A stretch of 44,815 nt of DNA from CAYNDL01 sp964396115 (GTDB lineage: Bacteria > Patescibacteriota > Andersenbacteria > UBA10190 > CAIZMI01), in contig CAYNDL010000001.1 of the NCBI GenBank assembly GCA_964396115.1, positions 1 through 44,815 on the forward strand, written 5' to 3'. Below the pieces are notes generated by a model. The model was not told the DNA's origin. It did no database searches and saw nothing but the letters and a program-made list of their open reading frames with translations. Position numbers and translations under genes: made by a program. Positions within the stretch are counted from its first letter, which is position 1. The number at the start of each line of letters is the position of its first letter. This document shows, in pieces, positions 1 to 6,727 of this stretch.

Positions 1-2
1 CA

Positions 3-938
3 ACGAATACGCTTGACGCGGGTAGATACGTCGTATCGATCTCGGTTTCTGATAATGCGGGGAATACAGTTATTTCAGACAAGACCTTAGTCGTTGTTGA
101 ACTGGAAGAAAAAGAAACGATTGTGAAGGCAGAACCACCGAAGACGATAGAGGAAATTAAGAAGATGGTCGAAGAAGGAGAAACGCCATCAAAGACGTCG
201 CAGATTTTCCAACTCCCAGAACTAGAAAAGCAGGCACTGATTCGCCAAGAAAAAGCAAGTATTAACTTGAATGAATATTTAGATAAAATAGTGCCTCATG
301 GATTGATCAAGAATACCGAGCAAAGACTGGTTAACGCGCAGGTGAGGACAAGTACATGGTTTAGGAATCTGGGCTTCGGCATCAGTAATAAGATTGTGGC
401 ATTCGGGCGTAGTCTCGAGCGCAGTCAAAATTTCGTCGCTGCTCGATCCGTCCGGTTTGCAGTCAGTGTTGCCGGCAAGGCTTCTGCTTTGCGGGTAAGT
501 TTCGTCCAAATTTCGCACCAGTCACGCATGAACCGAATCGATCTTGCCATACAAACGCAAAAACGCCTCGCTTTCGTATCAAAGCCGTTGGTTATGGCAC
601 GGGAGCGGGCAGTAAAAGTGGCAAAATTTGCCGCAGACACGTTCAGCGGCAGGCATGACGAGGAATTGAAGATTACTGATGTTGTGGTGACGGCCCTGTC
701 TTCCAACAGCGCTGAAGTCTCATGGAAAACGAGTCGCAGTACGACCGGAAAGCTTAACTTCGGACCAACTACCATGTATGGCTCAAGTATTTTTGTAGAC
801 GAAGCAAGACTGGAACACAAAGTGTTCCTCGAGAATCTGTCACCTGAAACAAAGTATTATTTTGAAGTCCTGGCGACAGACCAAAATGGTAAGCAAGTTT
901 TCGATGCCTACTACAGCTTTACCACTCCAAATGAATAA
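3..938 (+). CDS. Surface protein with C-terminal fibronectin-III-like domain (5' partial)
   Basis: The reading frame is open to the left edge, so the N-terminus lies outside the window. A GTG at 123 is internal. The first ~35 visible codons look like the last strands of a bacterial Ig-like/cadherin-like module (a YVVSISVSDNAGN stretch). Next comes a charged, mostly helical region (about codons 40-220) rich in Arg, Lys, Ser and Ala. The C-terminal ~90 residues (about codons 223-311) resemble a fibronectin type III domain: an AEVSWKTS strand, a LENLSPETKYYFEV strand pair and a closing YSFTT strand. No membrane anchor is visible in the retained part. It is probably exported and acts at the cell surface, inferred from domain type only; the partner is unknown. 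The next gene begins 20 bases downstream. Confidence 0.75.
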   Translation, partial: TNTLDAGRYVVSISVSDNAGNTVISDKTLVVVELEEKETIVKAEPPKTIEEIKKMVEEGETPSKTSQIFQLPELEKQALIRQEKASINLNEYLDKIVPHGLIKNTEQRLVNAQVRTSTWFRNLGFGISNKIVAFGRSLERSQNFVAARSVRFAVSVAGKASALRVSFVQISHQSRMNRIDLAIQTQKRLAFVSKPLVMARERAVKVAKFAADTFSGRHDEELKITDVVVTALSSNSAEVSWKTSRSTTGKLNFGPTTMYGSSIFVDEARLEHKVFLENLSPETKYYFEVLATDQNGKQVFDAYYSFTTPNE

Positions 939-943
939 TAATG

Positions 944-949
944 TATAAT
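944..949 (+). promoter_or_regulatory. Candidate -10 box upstream of the kinase-like gene
   Basis: A perfect TATAAT ends nine bases before the ATG at 959. No convincing -35 lies 17 bases upstream. If used, transcription would begin only about three bases before the start codon, giving a nearly leaderless mRNA. No Shine-Dalgarno sequence is present. Confidence 0.35.
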
Positions 950-958
950 GATTAACAA

Positions 959-1735
959 ATGAAAAACCGTTTAATACCAAGAAAAAGGACAATTTTACTC
1001 ATCGCAGGCTATTTCATCCTGCCGTTCATATTCGCAGTTTTGACCTCAATCAAAGTGCTGGAAAACATTCTCCTACTACTGCCTCTGGTTTTGTTTGCGG
1101 TGCTGATGGTGACGTGGTTTCTGCCGCGCAAAAACATTAAATTATCAGTATTGTTGTGGGTTTTACTGGCATTGTCTCTGGTTGGCAGCACCGGCTGGTT
1201 CTTCTCGCCTTTCTTCTTCACTTTGTATCTGATTGCTATCGCCCTTGGTTTCATCTACAGAACGAGCGTTTCAATCTCTTTTACACTAGCTTTGGTAATT
1301 CTGTTCTCGTTCTCTCTTACAGGGGAACGGGCTAATTACGATTTCTTAATCCTGCTCTCGTTATTGTCTGTCATTCCGATAACCGTCGCGTTGCGCCGGA
1401 GCTTCCTCCTGGTGCAACAAGAGAAAAAAGGCATTTTGATTCTAGAATCGGACAAGAGGGGTAGCAACGTTACATCCTTAGAAGAAATACTTAACAACAA
1501 AGTAAATACCATTGGAGTGTTGCTGCGCCAGCCGATTACCTACCTGAAGCAAGGACTGACACTATTGAATTCCGGAAAATTATCCAAGAGCGAAGCGGAA
1601 GAAATTTTACCCCGAATGGAAAAGTCAGCTGACGAACTGTTCACGCTTGTAAAGGAATTTGAAACAAACTTTACAAAAAACTCTTTCCTAAAGAGAAACA
1701 ATTCATCAAAAAAATCCATTAAATTGCCCTCATGA
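959..1735 (+). CDS. Membrane protein with a degenerate histidine-kinase-like dimerisation helix
   Basis: A 258-residue protein. About six hydrophobic segments fill residues 11-150, followed by a cytosolic helical tail (about 165-240). Residues 187-193 (VLLRQPI) align well with the HELRTPL phospho-acceptor motif of HisKA domains: Arg and Pro are kept but the histidine position is Val187. The later EILPRMEKSADELFTLVKEFE stretch fits the second DHp helix. No HATPase domain follows, because the gene ends at 258 and its stop overlaps the next start (ATGA, 1732-1735). That next gene is a receiver protein, and the coupling supports a signalling link. The protein cannot autophosphorylate by the usual route; it might be a sensor that binds or sequesters the receiver. 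The HisKA relationship is my own reading of a short motif and could be coincidence. Confidence 0.7.
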   Translation: MKNRLIPRKRTILLIAGYFILPFIFAVLTSIKVLENILLLLPLVLFAVLMVTWFLPRKNIKLSVLLWVLLALSLVGSTGWFFSPFFFTLYLIAIALGFIYRTSVSISFTLALVILFSFSLTGERANYDFLILLSLLSVIPITVALRRSFLLVQQEKKGILILESDKRGSNVTSLEEILNNKVNTIGVLLRQPITYLKQGLTLLNSGKLSKSEAEEILPRMEKSADELFTLVKEFETNFTKNSFLKRNNSSKKSIKLPS

Positions 1736-2109
1736 AAAACAATGCAAAAATCCTTTTAGTTGAAGACGACCAGCCGTTACGTGACATGTATACCTTGATT
1801 CTGGCCAAGGCTGGTTATGAAGTTGAAACAGCCAACGACGGTGTCCAAGGCGTAAGTGCGGCTAGAAAAGGTGGATATGACCTGGTTTTACTTGACCTAA
1901 TGATGCCGAATTTGGACGGCATTGGTTTTTTGAAAGCAATGAAGCAGGAAGGCCCGAAGACTGCGAATGGTCCTGTCTTGATCCTGAGCAATGCGGGGTA
2001 TGATTCAGTGGCGAAAGAAGCGATGGGTCTTGGTGCACAAGAATTCCTCATGAAAGCCGAGCTTTCTCCTGATGAATTGGTGCAGAAGGTATCCACTTAT
2101 TTGCAATAG
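1732..2109 (+). CDS. Receiver-only response regulator (CheY-like)
   Basis: A 125-residue single receiver domain with no output domain. The acidic pocket is Glu11-Asp12-Asp13, the phospho-acceptor is Asp55 in LVLLDLMMP, the switch residue is Ser86 in LILSN, and the conserved lysine is Lys108. All catalytic positions are intact, so it should be phosphorylatable. Its start overlaps the stop of the degenerate kinase-like membrane protein by four bases. With no DNA-binding domain it probably works by protein contact. Small receivers of this kind in related bacteria often sit near pilus or signalling genes, but here the only context is the membrane partner and recA 77 bases downstream. The phosphate donor must be another kinase or a small phosphodonor. 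Confidence 0.92.
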   Translation: MKNNAKILLVEDDQPLRDMYTLILAKAGYEVETANDGVQGVSAARKGGYDLVLLDLMMPNLDGIGFLKAMKQEGPKTANGPVLILSNAGYDSVAKEAMGLGAQEFLMKAELSPDELVQKVSTYLQ

Positions 2110-2115
2110 TTCACA

Positions 2116-2140
2116 GGGTTGCTGAAGGGGAGGGGTTGGG
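2116..2140 (+). other. G-run cluster (possible G-quadruplex) between the receiver gene and recA
   Basis: Four G-runs occur on the + strand: 2116-2118, 2127-2130, 2132-2135 and 2138-2140. The separators are 8, 1 and 2 bases. The first loop is one base longer than the usual seven-base limit. The runs lie just upstream of recA in a 77-base gap. A five-base stem (AAGGG with CCCTT, followed by T's) could alternatively form a weak terminator for the receiver gene. Confidence 0.3.
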
Positions 2141-2186
2141 TTGTCCCTTTTTGGTAAGTTTGATACGGTAGAACGACGATACCACT

Positions 2187-3248
2187 ATGACAAAAAAATC
2201 CCTACAAAAAGAACGATTAAAAGCTGCTGCATTAGCCGTAGAACAGATTAAGGAACGTTTTGGCGACGGGGCTATTATGACGCTTTCCGAAGCCAGAAAG
2301 GTCGATGTTGACGCTATTCCTACCGGGTCCATTTCCTTGGACTTAGCTCTTGGAGTTGGTGGCATTCCGCGGGGCAGGATTATCGAAGTTTTCGGGCCAG
2401 AAAGTTCCGGGAAAACCACGTTGGCCTTGCACATGATCGCTCAAGCTCAAAAGAAGGATGGAATTGCTGCTTTCGTAGACGCTGAACACGCTCTGGATCC
2501 CAGTTATGCAGGAAAGATTGGCGTTAAAATGGACGAATTACTTATTTCACAGCCGGATACCGGAGAACAAGCATTAGAGATTGTGGAGACATTGATTCAG
2601 AGTAATGCGGTGGATATTATCGTGGTCGACTCTGTTGCTGCCCTGACCCCAAGGGCGGAAATCGAAGGTGAAATGGGTGAGTCGCACATGGGCTTGCATG
2701 CCCGGTTGATGAGCCAGGCACTGCGCAAGATTACTGCTATTGTTGCAAAATCAAAGACTACTGTGGTCTTCCTTAACCAGATCCGCATGAATATCGGCGT
2801 GATGTTCGGCAATCCCGAAGTCACGACTGGAGGCAAGGCATTGAAGTTTTATTCTTCAGTGCGCCTTGAGGTCCGCCGTCGCGCACAGATCAAGAAAGGT
2901 GAGCAAATAATCGGCAGCCGGACAATTGTTAAAGTTGTTAAGAACAAGGTTGCGGCTCCATTTCAATCCGCCGAATTCGATATTCTTTACAACGAAGGTA
3001 TTTCCAGGGAAGGAGATATAGTGGATACCGGCGTTAGGTTTGGTGTTTTGCAAAAGTCTGGTTCCTGGGTTGTGTATCATGAGGATAAGATCGGCCAGGG
3101 TCGAGAACAAGCCAAACAGTTCTTACGTGAAAATCCAGAATTGGCAAAAGAAATAGAAGACGGAATTGCGATTGCTGCCAGTGCCCAGGAAGAACAGGCT
3201 GAGATGGTTTCTAGTCAGGAAGACGACGAAGGTGAGGGTGAGGTTTGA
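2187..3248 (+). CDS. recA: Recombinase RecA
   Basis: RecA coats single-stranded DNA, drives strand exchange and stimulates LexA-type autocleavage. The protein has 353 residues, normal for the family. Walker A is GPESSGKTT at about 70-78. The DAEHALD segment, the VDSVAALTP Walker B region and the NQIRMNIGVMFGNPE loop 2 region are all intact. The C-terminus ends in the usual acidic tail. There is no intein. The ATG at 2187 has no obvious Shine-Dalgarno sequence. I see no recognisable LexA box in the 77-base upstream gap, so SOS control cannot be inferred. A small membrane-protein gene begins two bases after the stop and is probably co-transcribed. Together with Ku, LigD, UvrA, UvrC and SSB in the window, it belongs to a broad DNA-repair set. 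Confidence 0.98.
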   Translation: MTKKSLQKERLKAAALAVEQIKERFGDGAIMTLSEARKVDVDAIPTGSISLDLALGVGGIPRGRIIEVFGPESSGKTTLALHMIAQAQKKDGIAAFVDAEHALDPSYAGKIGVKMDELLISQPDTGEQALEIVETLIQSNAVDIIVVDSVAALTPRAEIEGEMGESHMGLHARLMSQALRKITAIVAKSKTTVVFLNQIRMNIGVMFGNPEVTTGGKALKFYSSVRLEVRRRAQIKKGEQIIGSRTIVKVVKNKVAAPFQSAEFDILYNEGISREGDIVDTGVRFGVLQKSGSWVVYHEDKIGQGREQAKQFLRENPELAKEIEDGIAIAASAQEEQAEMVSSQEDDEGEGEV

Positions 3249-3249
3249 T

Positions 3250-3480
3250 ATGGCACGTGGAGGAAGAAAATATTCTGGTCTGGACTTGGAAGGGATCGAT
3301 CTTCCCGCGCCGGAGCGCAAAACAATTGAATTGCCAAAGAGGCCGGTTTGGAAACTGGCAGCTGGCGTTCTGGTTGTTATGTTGTTAGTTGGGGCAGCGG
3401 TGGCTTTAAGCTGGAGTTCAGTAAGCCAGGCCGCATTCGTGCGGTCGCTTGTTAAGGGAAACTCTACCCGTTCCTACTAG
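3250..3480 (+). CDS. Small single-pass membrane protein downstream of recA
   Basis: A 76-residue protein starting at the ATG at 3250, with a purine-rich GGTGAGG ribosome-binding site inside the end of recA. A longer frame exists upstream, but it would overlap recA by 80 bases, so the short start is preferred. The first ~45 residues are charged and polar. One strongly hydrophobic helix lies at about 48-66 (AAGVLVVMLLVGAAVAL), followed by a short basic tail. I do not recognise a family. It may be a membrane anchor or a small regulator. Its last 17 bases overlap, on the opposite strand, the end of the RNHCP gene. Confidence 0.6.
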   Translation: MARGGRKYSGLDLEGIDLPAPERKTIELPKRPVWKLAAGVLVVMLLVGAAVALSWSSVSQAAFVRSLVKGNSTRSY

Positions 3481-3781
3481 AAAGCTCGATAATCTTTTCG
3501 AAGGAATCGTCTTCTGCGGAGACGTTTCTTTGGATTTTCCCGCACTTGCGACATTTGTGAACGACCACCCACTCGCCATGCTCTTGCTGTAGTTCAACTG
3601 GGTCCATAATGCCACGGCATTGTTCGCGGCGGTCTCCCGGGAACACGTCAACATGAAGTGATGAAAGGCAGTGGGTGCAATGGTTACGGCAACTCTTTTT
3701 CCTTGGCGGAACCATAACCGAACAAACCGCACAGGTAAAACCTTCGTTGCGGCTTGTGAATCTCTTAGGTCCGATCGTCAT
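3464..3781 (-). CDS. RNHCP-domain zinc-ribbon-like protein
   Basis: A 105-residue protein with the signature that names the RNHCP family, here present as RNHCTHCLSSLHVD, then PGDR, a CRG-M-P stretch and HKCRKCGK. Cys pairs at the start (CAVC), middle (CTHC) and end (CRKC) suggest two zinc-binding sites. The family has no established biochemical role that I know of. It recurs in CPR and some other bacteria, and zinc binding with a nucleic-acid or ribosome link is my inference. It starts 31 bases after the end of rpsR on the same strand, so it may be the last gene of the rpsF-ssb-rpsR operon. Its 3' end overlaps the small membrane-protein gene by 17 bases. Confidence 0.85.
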   Translation of the reverse strand: MTIGPKRFTSRNEGFTCAVCSVMVPPRKKSCRNHCTHCLSSLHVDVFPGDRREQCRGIMDPVELQQEHGEWVVVHKCRKCGKIQRNVSAEDDSFEKIIELSSRNG

Positions 3782-3812
3782 TTTTTACGTTACCAAAAGG
3801 TAACACCAAAAA

Positions 3813-4043
3813 TTATTGTCCGGTGTAAGCGAGATATCCCAGTTCGCGAGCCTGTTTGATGGCGCGAGAAACTTGGCGCTGGTGCTTCGCGCAGACTCCA
3901 GTCTTCTTTCTTGGCAAGATTTTGGAGTGGCTGCTCGTAAAGCGGCGCAAATGTTCTGCGTCTTCAACAGTTGGACCCGCGATCTCTTCTGTGCAGAAGA
4001 GACATTTCTTTGGGGCTGTATTTTCTTGAGCTGCTTGCTTCAT
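3813..4043 (-). CDS. rpsR: 30S ribosomal protein S18
   Basis: Seventy-six residues, typical of S18. It binds 16S rRNA next to S6 on the platform of the 30S subunit. The C-terminal half (HLRRFTSSHSKILPRKKTGVC, then the AKHQRQVSRAIKQARELGYLAY stretch) is the conserved S18 core. The N-terminal half carries a CLFC pair and a C-x-x-H pattern like the zinc-type S18 proteins. It is the third gene after rpsF and ssb, with three bases between ssb and rpsR, the classic bacterial order. Confidence 0.97.
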   Translation of the reverse strand: MKQAAQENTAPKKCLFCTEEIAGPTVEDAEHLRRFTSSHSKILPRKKTGVCAKHQRQVSRAIKQARELGYLAYTGQ

Positions 4044-4046
4044 AAA

Positions 4047-4529
4047 TTAAAATGGTATGTCTTCAATTCTAATTTCTTCTTCCTGTGGCGCATCTACTGG
4101 TGCAACTGGTTGGGCAGGAGTGCTGGACAACTCAGTTGGGGCAGCAGGGGCATCACTGAAAGCTGCCTTTGGGGCCGTGCTGTTTGTTCCAGTAGGTGAA
4201 CCAAGGAAGATGATGTTGTCGGCAATGATCTCAGTGCGGTATCTCTTTACGTTATCTTGTTGGCCGACCCAACTTCTCGTTTGCAGATATCCCTCTACAT
4301 AAACCTGTTTGCCTTTGGTGAGATACTGTTTGGACACCTCAGCCAGCTTTCTCCAGGCAACGATGTTATGGAATTCACTTTGGGACTGGGTTGCTCCTTG
4401 GTTGTCTTTCCATTGGCGGCTAGTGGCGACGCTAAACGTTGCTACAGTTTGGCCGTTTGGGGTGGTGCGAACTTCCGGATCCTGTGTGAGCCGGCCGATG
4501 AGCATTACCTTGTTTAAGTCGCGTGCCAT
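4047..4529 (-). CDS. ssb: Single-stranded DNA-binding protein
   Basis: A 160-residue SSB: an OB-fold over about residues 1-110 (LNKVMLIGRLTQDPEVR, the FHNIVAWRKLAE strand, the VYVEGYLQTRSW strand), then a Pro/Ala/Thr-rich linker and an acidic tip ending in EDIPF. That tip is the conserved peptide used by SSB to recruit partners such as PriA, RecO or Exo I. It protects ssDNA in replication and repair. The gene lies nine bases after rpsF and three before rpsR, so all three are one transcription unit. Confidence 0.97.
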   Translation of the reverse strand: MARDLNKVMLIGRLTQDPEVRTTPNGQTVATFSVATSRQWKDNQGATQSQSEFHNIVAWRKLAEVSKQYLTKGKQVYVEGYLQTRSWVGQQDNVKRYRTEIIADNIIFLGSPTGTNSTAPKAAFSDAPAAPTELSSTPAQPVAPVDAPQEEEIRIEDIPF

Positions 4530-4538
4530 AAGCAGAGG

Positions 4539-4988
4539 TTATAATACTTCTTCTTCCAAAATTTCTTCAATTTTTTCGTCCAGTTTTTCCATCGGAGCTT
4601 TTTCTTTTGCAGGTGCTGCTGGTGTTGATTTATCCGGAGTTGCTGGTTGGGCTGAACGTGCAGGTGCATCTTTCAATGTTTTTCCTTCACCGCGCGCAGC
4701 TTTCTGGTACAAACGGAAGCGTAAAACTTTCTTTTGGCGCTTCAATTTTCCTTCGAGGTCGCCGATTTTCTCCCCTGAGTGTTCAAAATAGATCGTGACA
4801 AGGATGACTTGCTGGGTGTGGCCCACAACGTATGCCAACCGTTTCTTTTCGTCCCGGACGGTGTCCTTTATTGAGCCTTCATGGCTTTCCAGCCATGTTT
4901 TAACGAGGTTTTCGATTTCATTTCTTTCCTGACTTTCGGCTTGCGGATGGATCAGGAGGGTCAAAATGTATGGTCTGAGTTGTTTCAT
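4539..4988 (-). CDS. rpsF: 30S ribosomal protein S6 with Ala/Pro/Lys-rich extension
   Basis: First gene of the rpsF-ssb-rpsR unit. Residues 1-97 carry the S6 ferredoxin-like fold: the RPYILTLLIHP strand, the KKRLAYVVGHTQQ segment and the VLRFRLYQK strand. S6 pairs with S18 on the 30S platform. The protein is 149 residues, longer than the ~95-100 of many S6 proteins. The extra ~50 residues form an Ala/Pro/Lys/Glu-rich tail ending in an acidic EEILEEEVL, probably disordered. The start at 4988 is supported by a promoter whose -10 ends only 11 bases upstream. There is no Shine-Dalgarno sequence. Confidence 0.94.
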   Translation of the reverse strand: MKQLRPYILTLLIHPQAESQERNEIENLVKTWLESHEGSIKDTVRDEKKRLAYVVGHTQQVILVTIYFEHSGEKIGDLEGKLKRQKKVLRFRLYQKAARGEGKTLKDAPARSAQPATPDKSTPAAPAKEKAPMEKLDEKIEEILEEEVL

Positions 4989-4999
4989 AAAGCCCGCTT

Positions 5000-5028
5000 A
5001 AAATAGCACAGGGGCCTATTTCATGCAA
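5000..5028 (-). promoter_or_regulatory. Promoter of the rpsF-ssb-rpsR operon
   Basis: On the minus strand a -35 TTGCAT (5023-5028) and a -10 TATTTT (5000-5005) are separated by exactly 17 bases. The predicted start of transcription is about 4993, giving a leader of roughly five bases before the rpsF ATG at 4988. That is too short to hold a ribosome-binding site. Confidence 0.65.
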
Positions 5029-5037
5029 GTTCCACCC

Positions 5038-6687
5038 TTATTCCTTGCCGATCAGAAAACTGCCTATTGCCAAGTGGTGCAAGCCGCAGGAGAAAAAAGT
5101 CCGGATGGCATCCTTCGGGGAACAAACTATCGGCTCATCCTTAAGGTTAAAGGACGTGTTTAAAACAACCGGTGTCCCAGTTAGTCGTTCGAATTGTTTT
5201 AATAATTCATAGTATTTTGGGTTAGTTTTTCCACTAACGGACTGTATACGGGAAGTTCCGTCCACGTGAACAACAGCCGGGATCTCTTTTGCGCGAGTCT
5301 CATTGGCCTTGAAGGTTAATGTCATGTAAGGAGAAGGGTGGAAGTCATTAAAATATTCGGAAGCTTTTTCTTCCAGTACGCTCGGAGCGAAGGGGCGCCA
5401 TGACTCACGGAATTTTACGATATTGTTTACGAGGTCGCGGTTTTCTTCCTTTCTTGGATCAGCAAGGATGGAACGATTACCAAGTGCTCTGGGTCCGAAC
5501 TCCATCCCTCCCTGGAACCACCCGATAATTTTGTTGTTCGCGAGAAGTTCTGCTGCTCTAAGAGAAATATTGTCTTCTTTTGTGTATTTAATTCCGTATG
5601 ACCTTAATGTTTTTTCAATCTCCGTGTCTGAATATTCCGGGCCTAAGTAAGCGGAAAACTGCGGCTGCTCTTGGTTGAATGAGTTATTTGCGTAAAGGCA
5701 TGCTCCCAACGCGCCGCCATCATCACTGCTCGCTGGTTGGACGAACAAGTCCTCAACAAGTCCGGAAGTAATAATTTTTCCATTGGCTGCGGAATTTAGG
5801 GCGCAACCACCAGCTAGGCAGACCTTTTTGCATCCAGTTATTTTAATCGCCTCTTTCACCAAGTTAAACATGGCCTTTTCGAATGCATCCTGTGCCGCTC
5901 TGGCGAAATCGGCCTGGATTGGCAGCGGCACGGAGGGGACTGGGGCATTTAGTTCCCTTTGTTTTTCCTTGATCCACTTAAAACTGAGATCCATAATAAT
6001 CTTCTTGTTGACTGAGTAACCGTCATCCGTCGTCGATATTATTTCGTCCATATTAATTTTCTCGGAAGTCCCGTAAGAACTTAGTCCCATGACCTTCCAT
6101 TCGTCGCTGAGCCCTTTGAACCCCAATGCTTCTGTAGCGGCTCGGTAAAAAGCACCTAAGGAATTCGGATAATTAATCTGTTTTATTTTCTCAATTTTTT
6201 TACCCGAACCTTTCCAGATCGTCGTAGCCTCCGATGTTCCTTGCCCGTCTACAACAATAATTGCAGCCTCTTCGAAACCAGAAGGGAAAAATGCGCTGGC
6301 AGCGTGCGCCAAATGATGATTTAAGTATTGTGCCTTATGGTTTTTTAAAAAGTTTATGTCGAAAGAATATGAGAGAGCCCAGTCGCGCTCCATATTATAC
6401 AAAAGGCGGATCGGATCGAATTTGCTAAGTGCCGCTTTGTGGTAGGCGTCGTTGAGATATCTTGCGGTTTGGTATTTTGGGTAGGCAAAGACGAAATGAT
6501 CGACGTCTGCAAGAGATATGCCTGCATTCTTGAGGACGCCTTCAATGGCTTCCGAAGGGAAAGCACAGTCGTGTTTCTTGCGGGACAGTCTTTCCTCGGC
6601 AATGGCATATATTTTGTTGTTGGCAATTAAACACGCGGCAGAATCATGGAATATGTTTCTGCTGGAGGAAACGCCAAGAATATTCAT
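5038..6687 (-). CDS. NodU/CmcH/TobZ-family O-carbamoyltransferase
   Basis: A 549-residue enzyme of the family that moves a carbamoyl group from carbamoyl phosphate, through carbamoyl-AMP, to a hydroxyl of a sugar or natural product. The N-terminal Kae1-like domain begins with MNILGVSSSRN and FHDSAACL, and holds the HHLAH metal/nucleotide motif at 124-128. The hallmark MEFGPRALGNRSILADP is near residue 396. The C-terminal domain has VVLNTSFNLKDEPIV. Length and motifs look complete. It lies alone between the rpsF operon and ychF, both on the same strand, with no biosynthetic cluster beside it, so the acceptor is unknown. A cell-surface polysaccharide or glycan is the most likely substrate (inference). 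Confidence 0.93.
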   Translation of the reverse strand: MNILGVSSSRNIFHDSAACLIANNKIYAIAEERLSRKKHDCAFPSEAIEGVLKNAGISLADVDHFVFAYPKYQTARYLNDAYHKAALSKFDPIRLLYNMERDWALSYSFDINFLKNHKAQYLNHHLAHAASAFFPSGFEEAAIIVVDGQGTSEATTIWKGSGKKIEKIKQINYPNSLGAFYRAATEALGFKGLSDEWKVMGLSSYGTSEKINMDEIISTTDDGYSVNKKIIMDLSFKWIKEKQRELNAPVPSVPLPIQADFARAAQDAFEKAMFNLVKEAIKITGCKKVCLAGGCALNSAANGKIITSGLVEDLFVQPASSDDGGALGACLYANNSFNQEQPQFSAYLGPEYSDTEIEKTLRSYGIKYTKEDNISLRAAELLANNKIIGWFQGGMEFGPRALGNRSILADPRKEENRDLVNNIVKFRESWRPFAPSVLEEKASEYFNDFHPSPYMTLTFKANETRAKEIPAVVHVDGTSRIQSVSGKTNPKYYELLKQFERLTGTPVVLNTSFNLKDEPIVCSPKDAIRTFFSCGLHHLAIGSFLIGKE

Positions 6688-6727
6688 AGATATTAGATGT
6701 TGTCTTTAAGTAGAGGAACTGTGACTA

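Noticed and set aside
2110..2186. LexA-type SOS box before recA.
   Set aside because: No GAAC/GTTC or CTGT/ACAG dyad with proper spacing is visible in the gap.
3166..3249. An upstream extension of the small membrane protein after recA.
   Set aside because: It would overlap the end of recA by 80 bases in another frame; the ATG at 3250 has a ribosome-binding site and needs no overlap.
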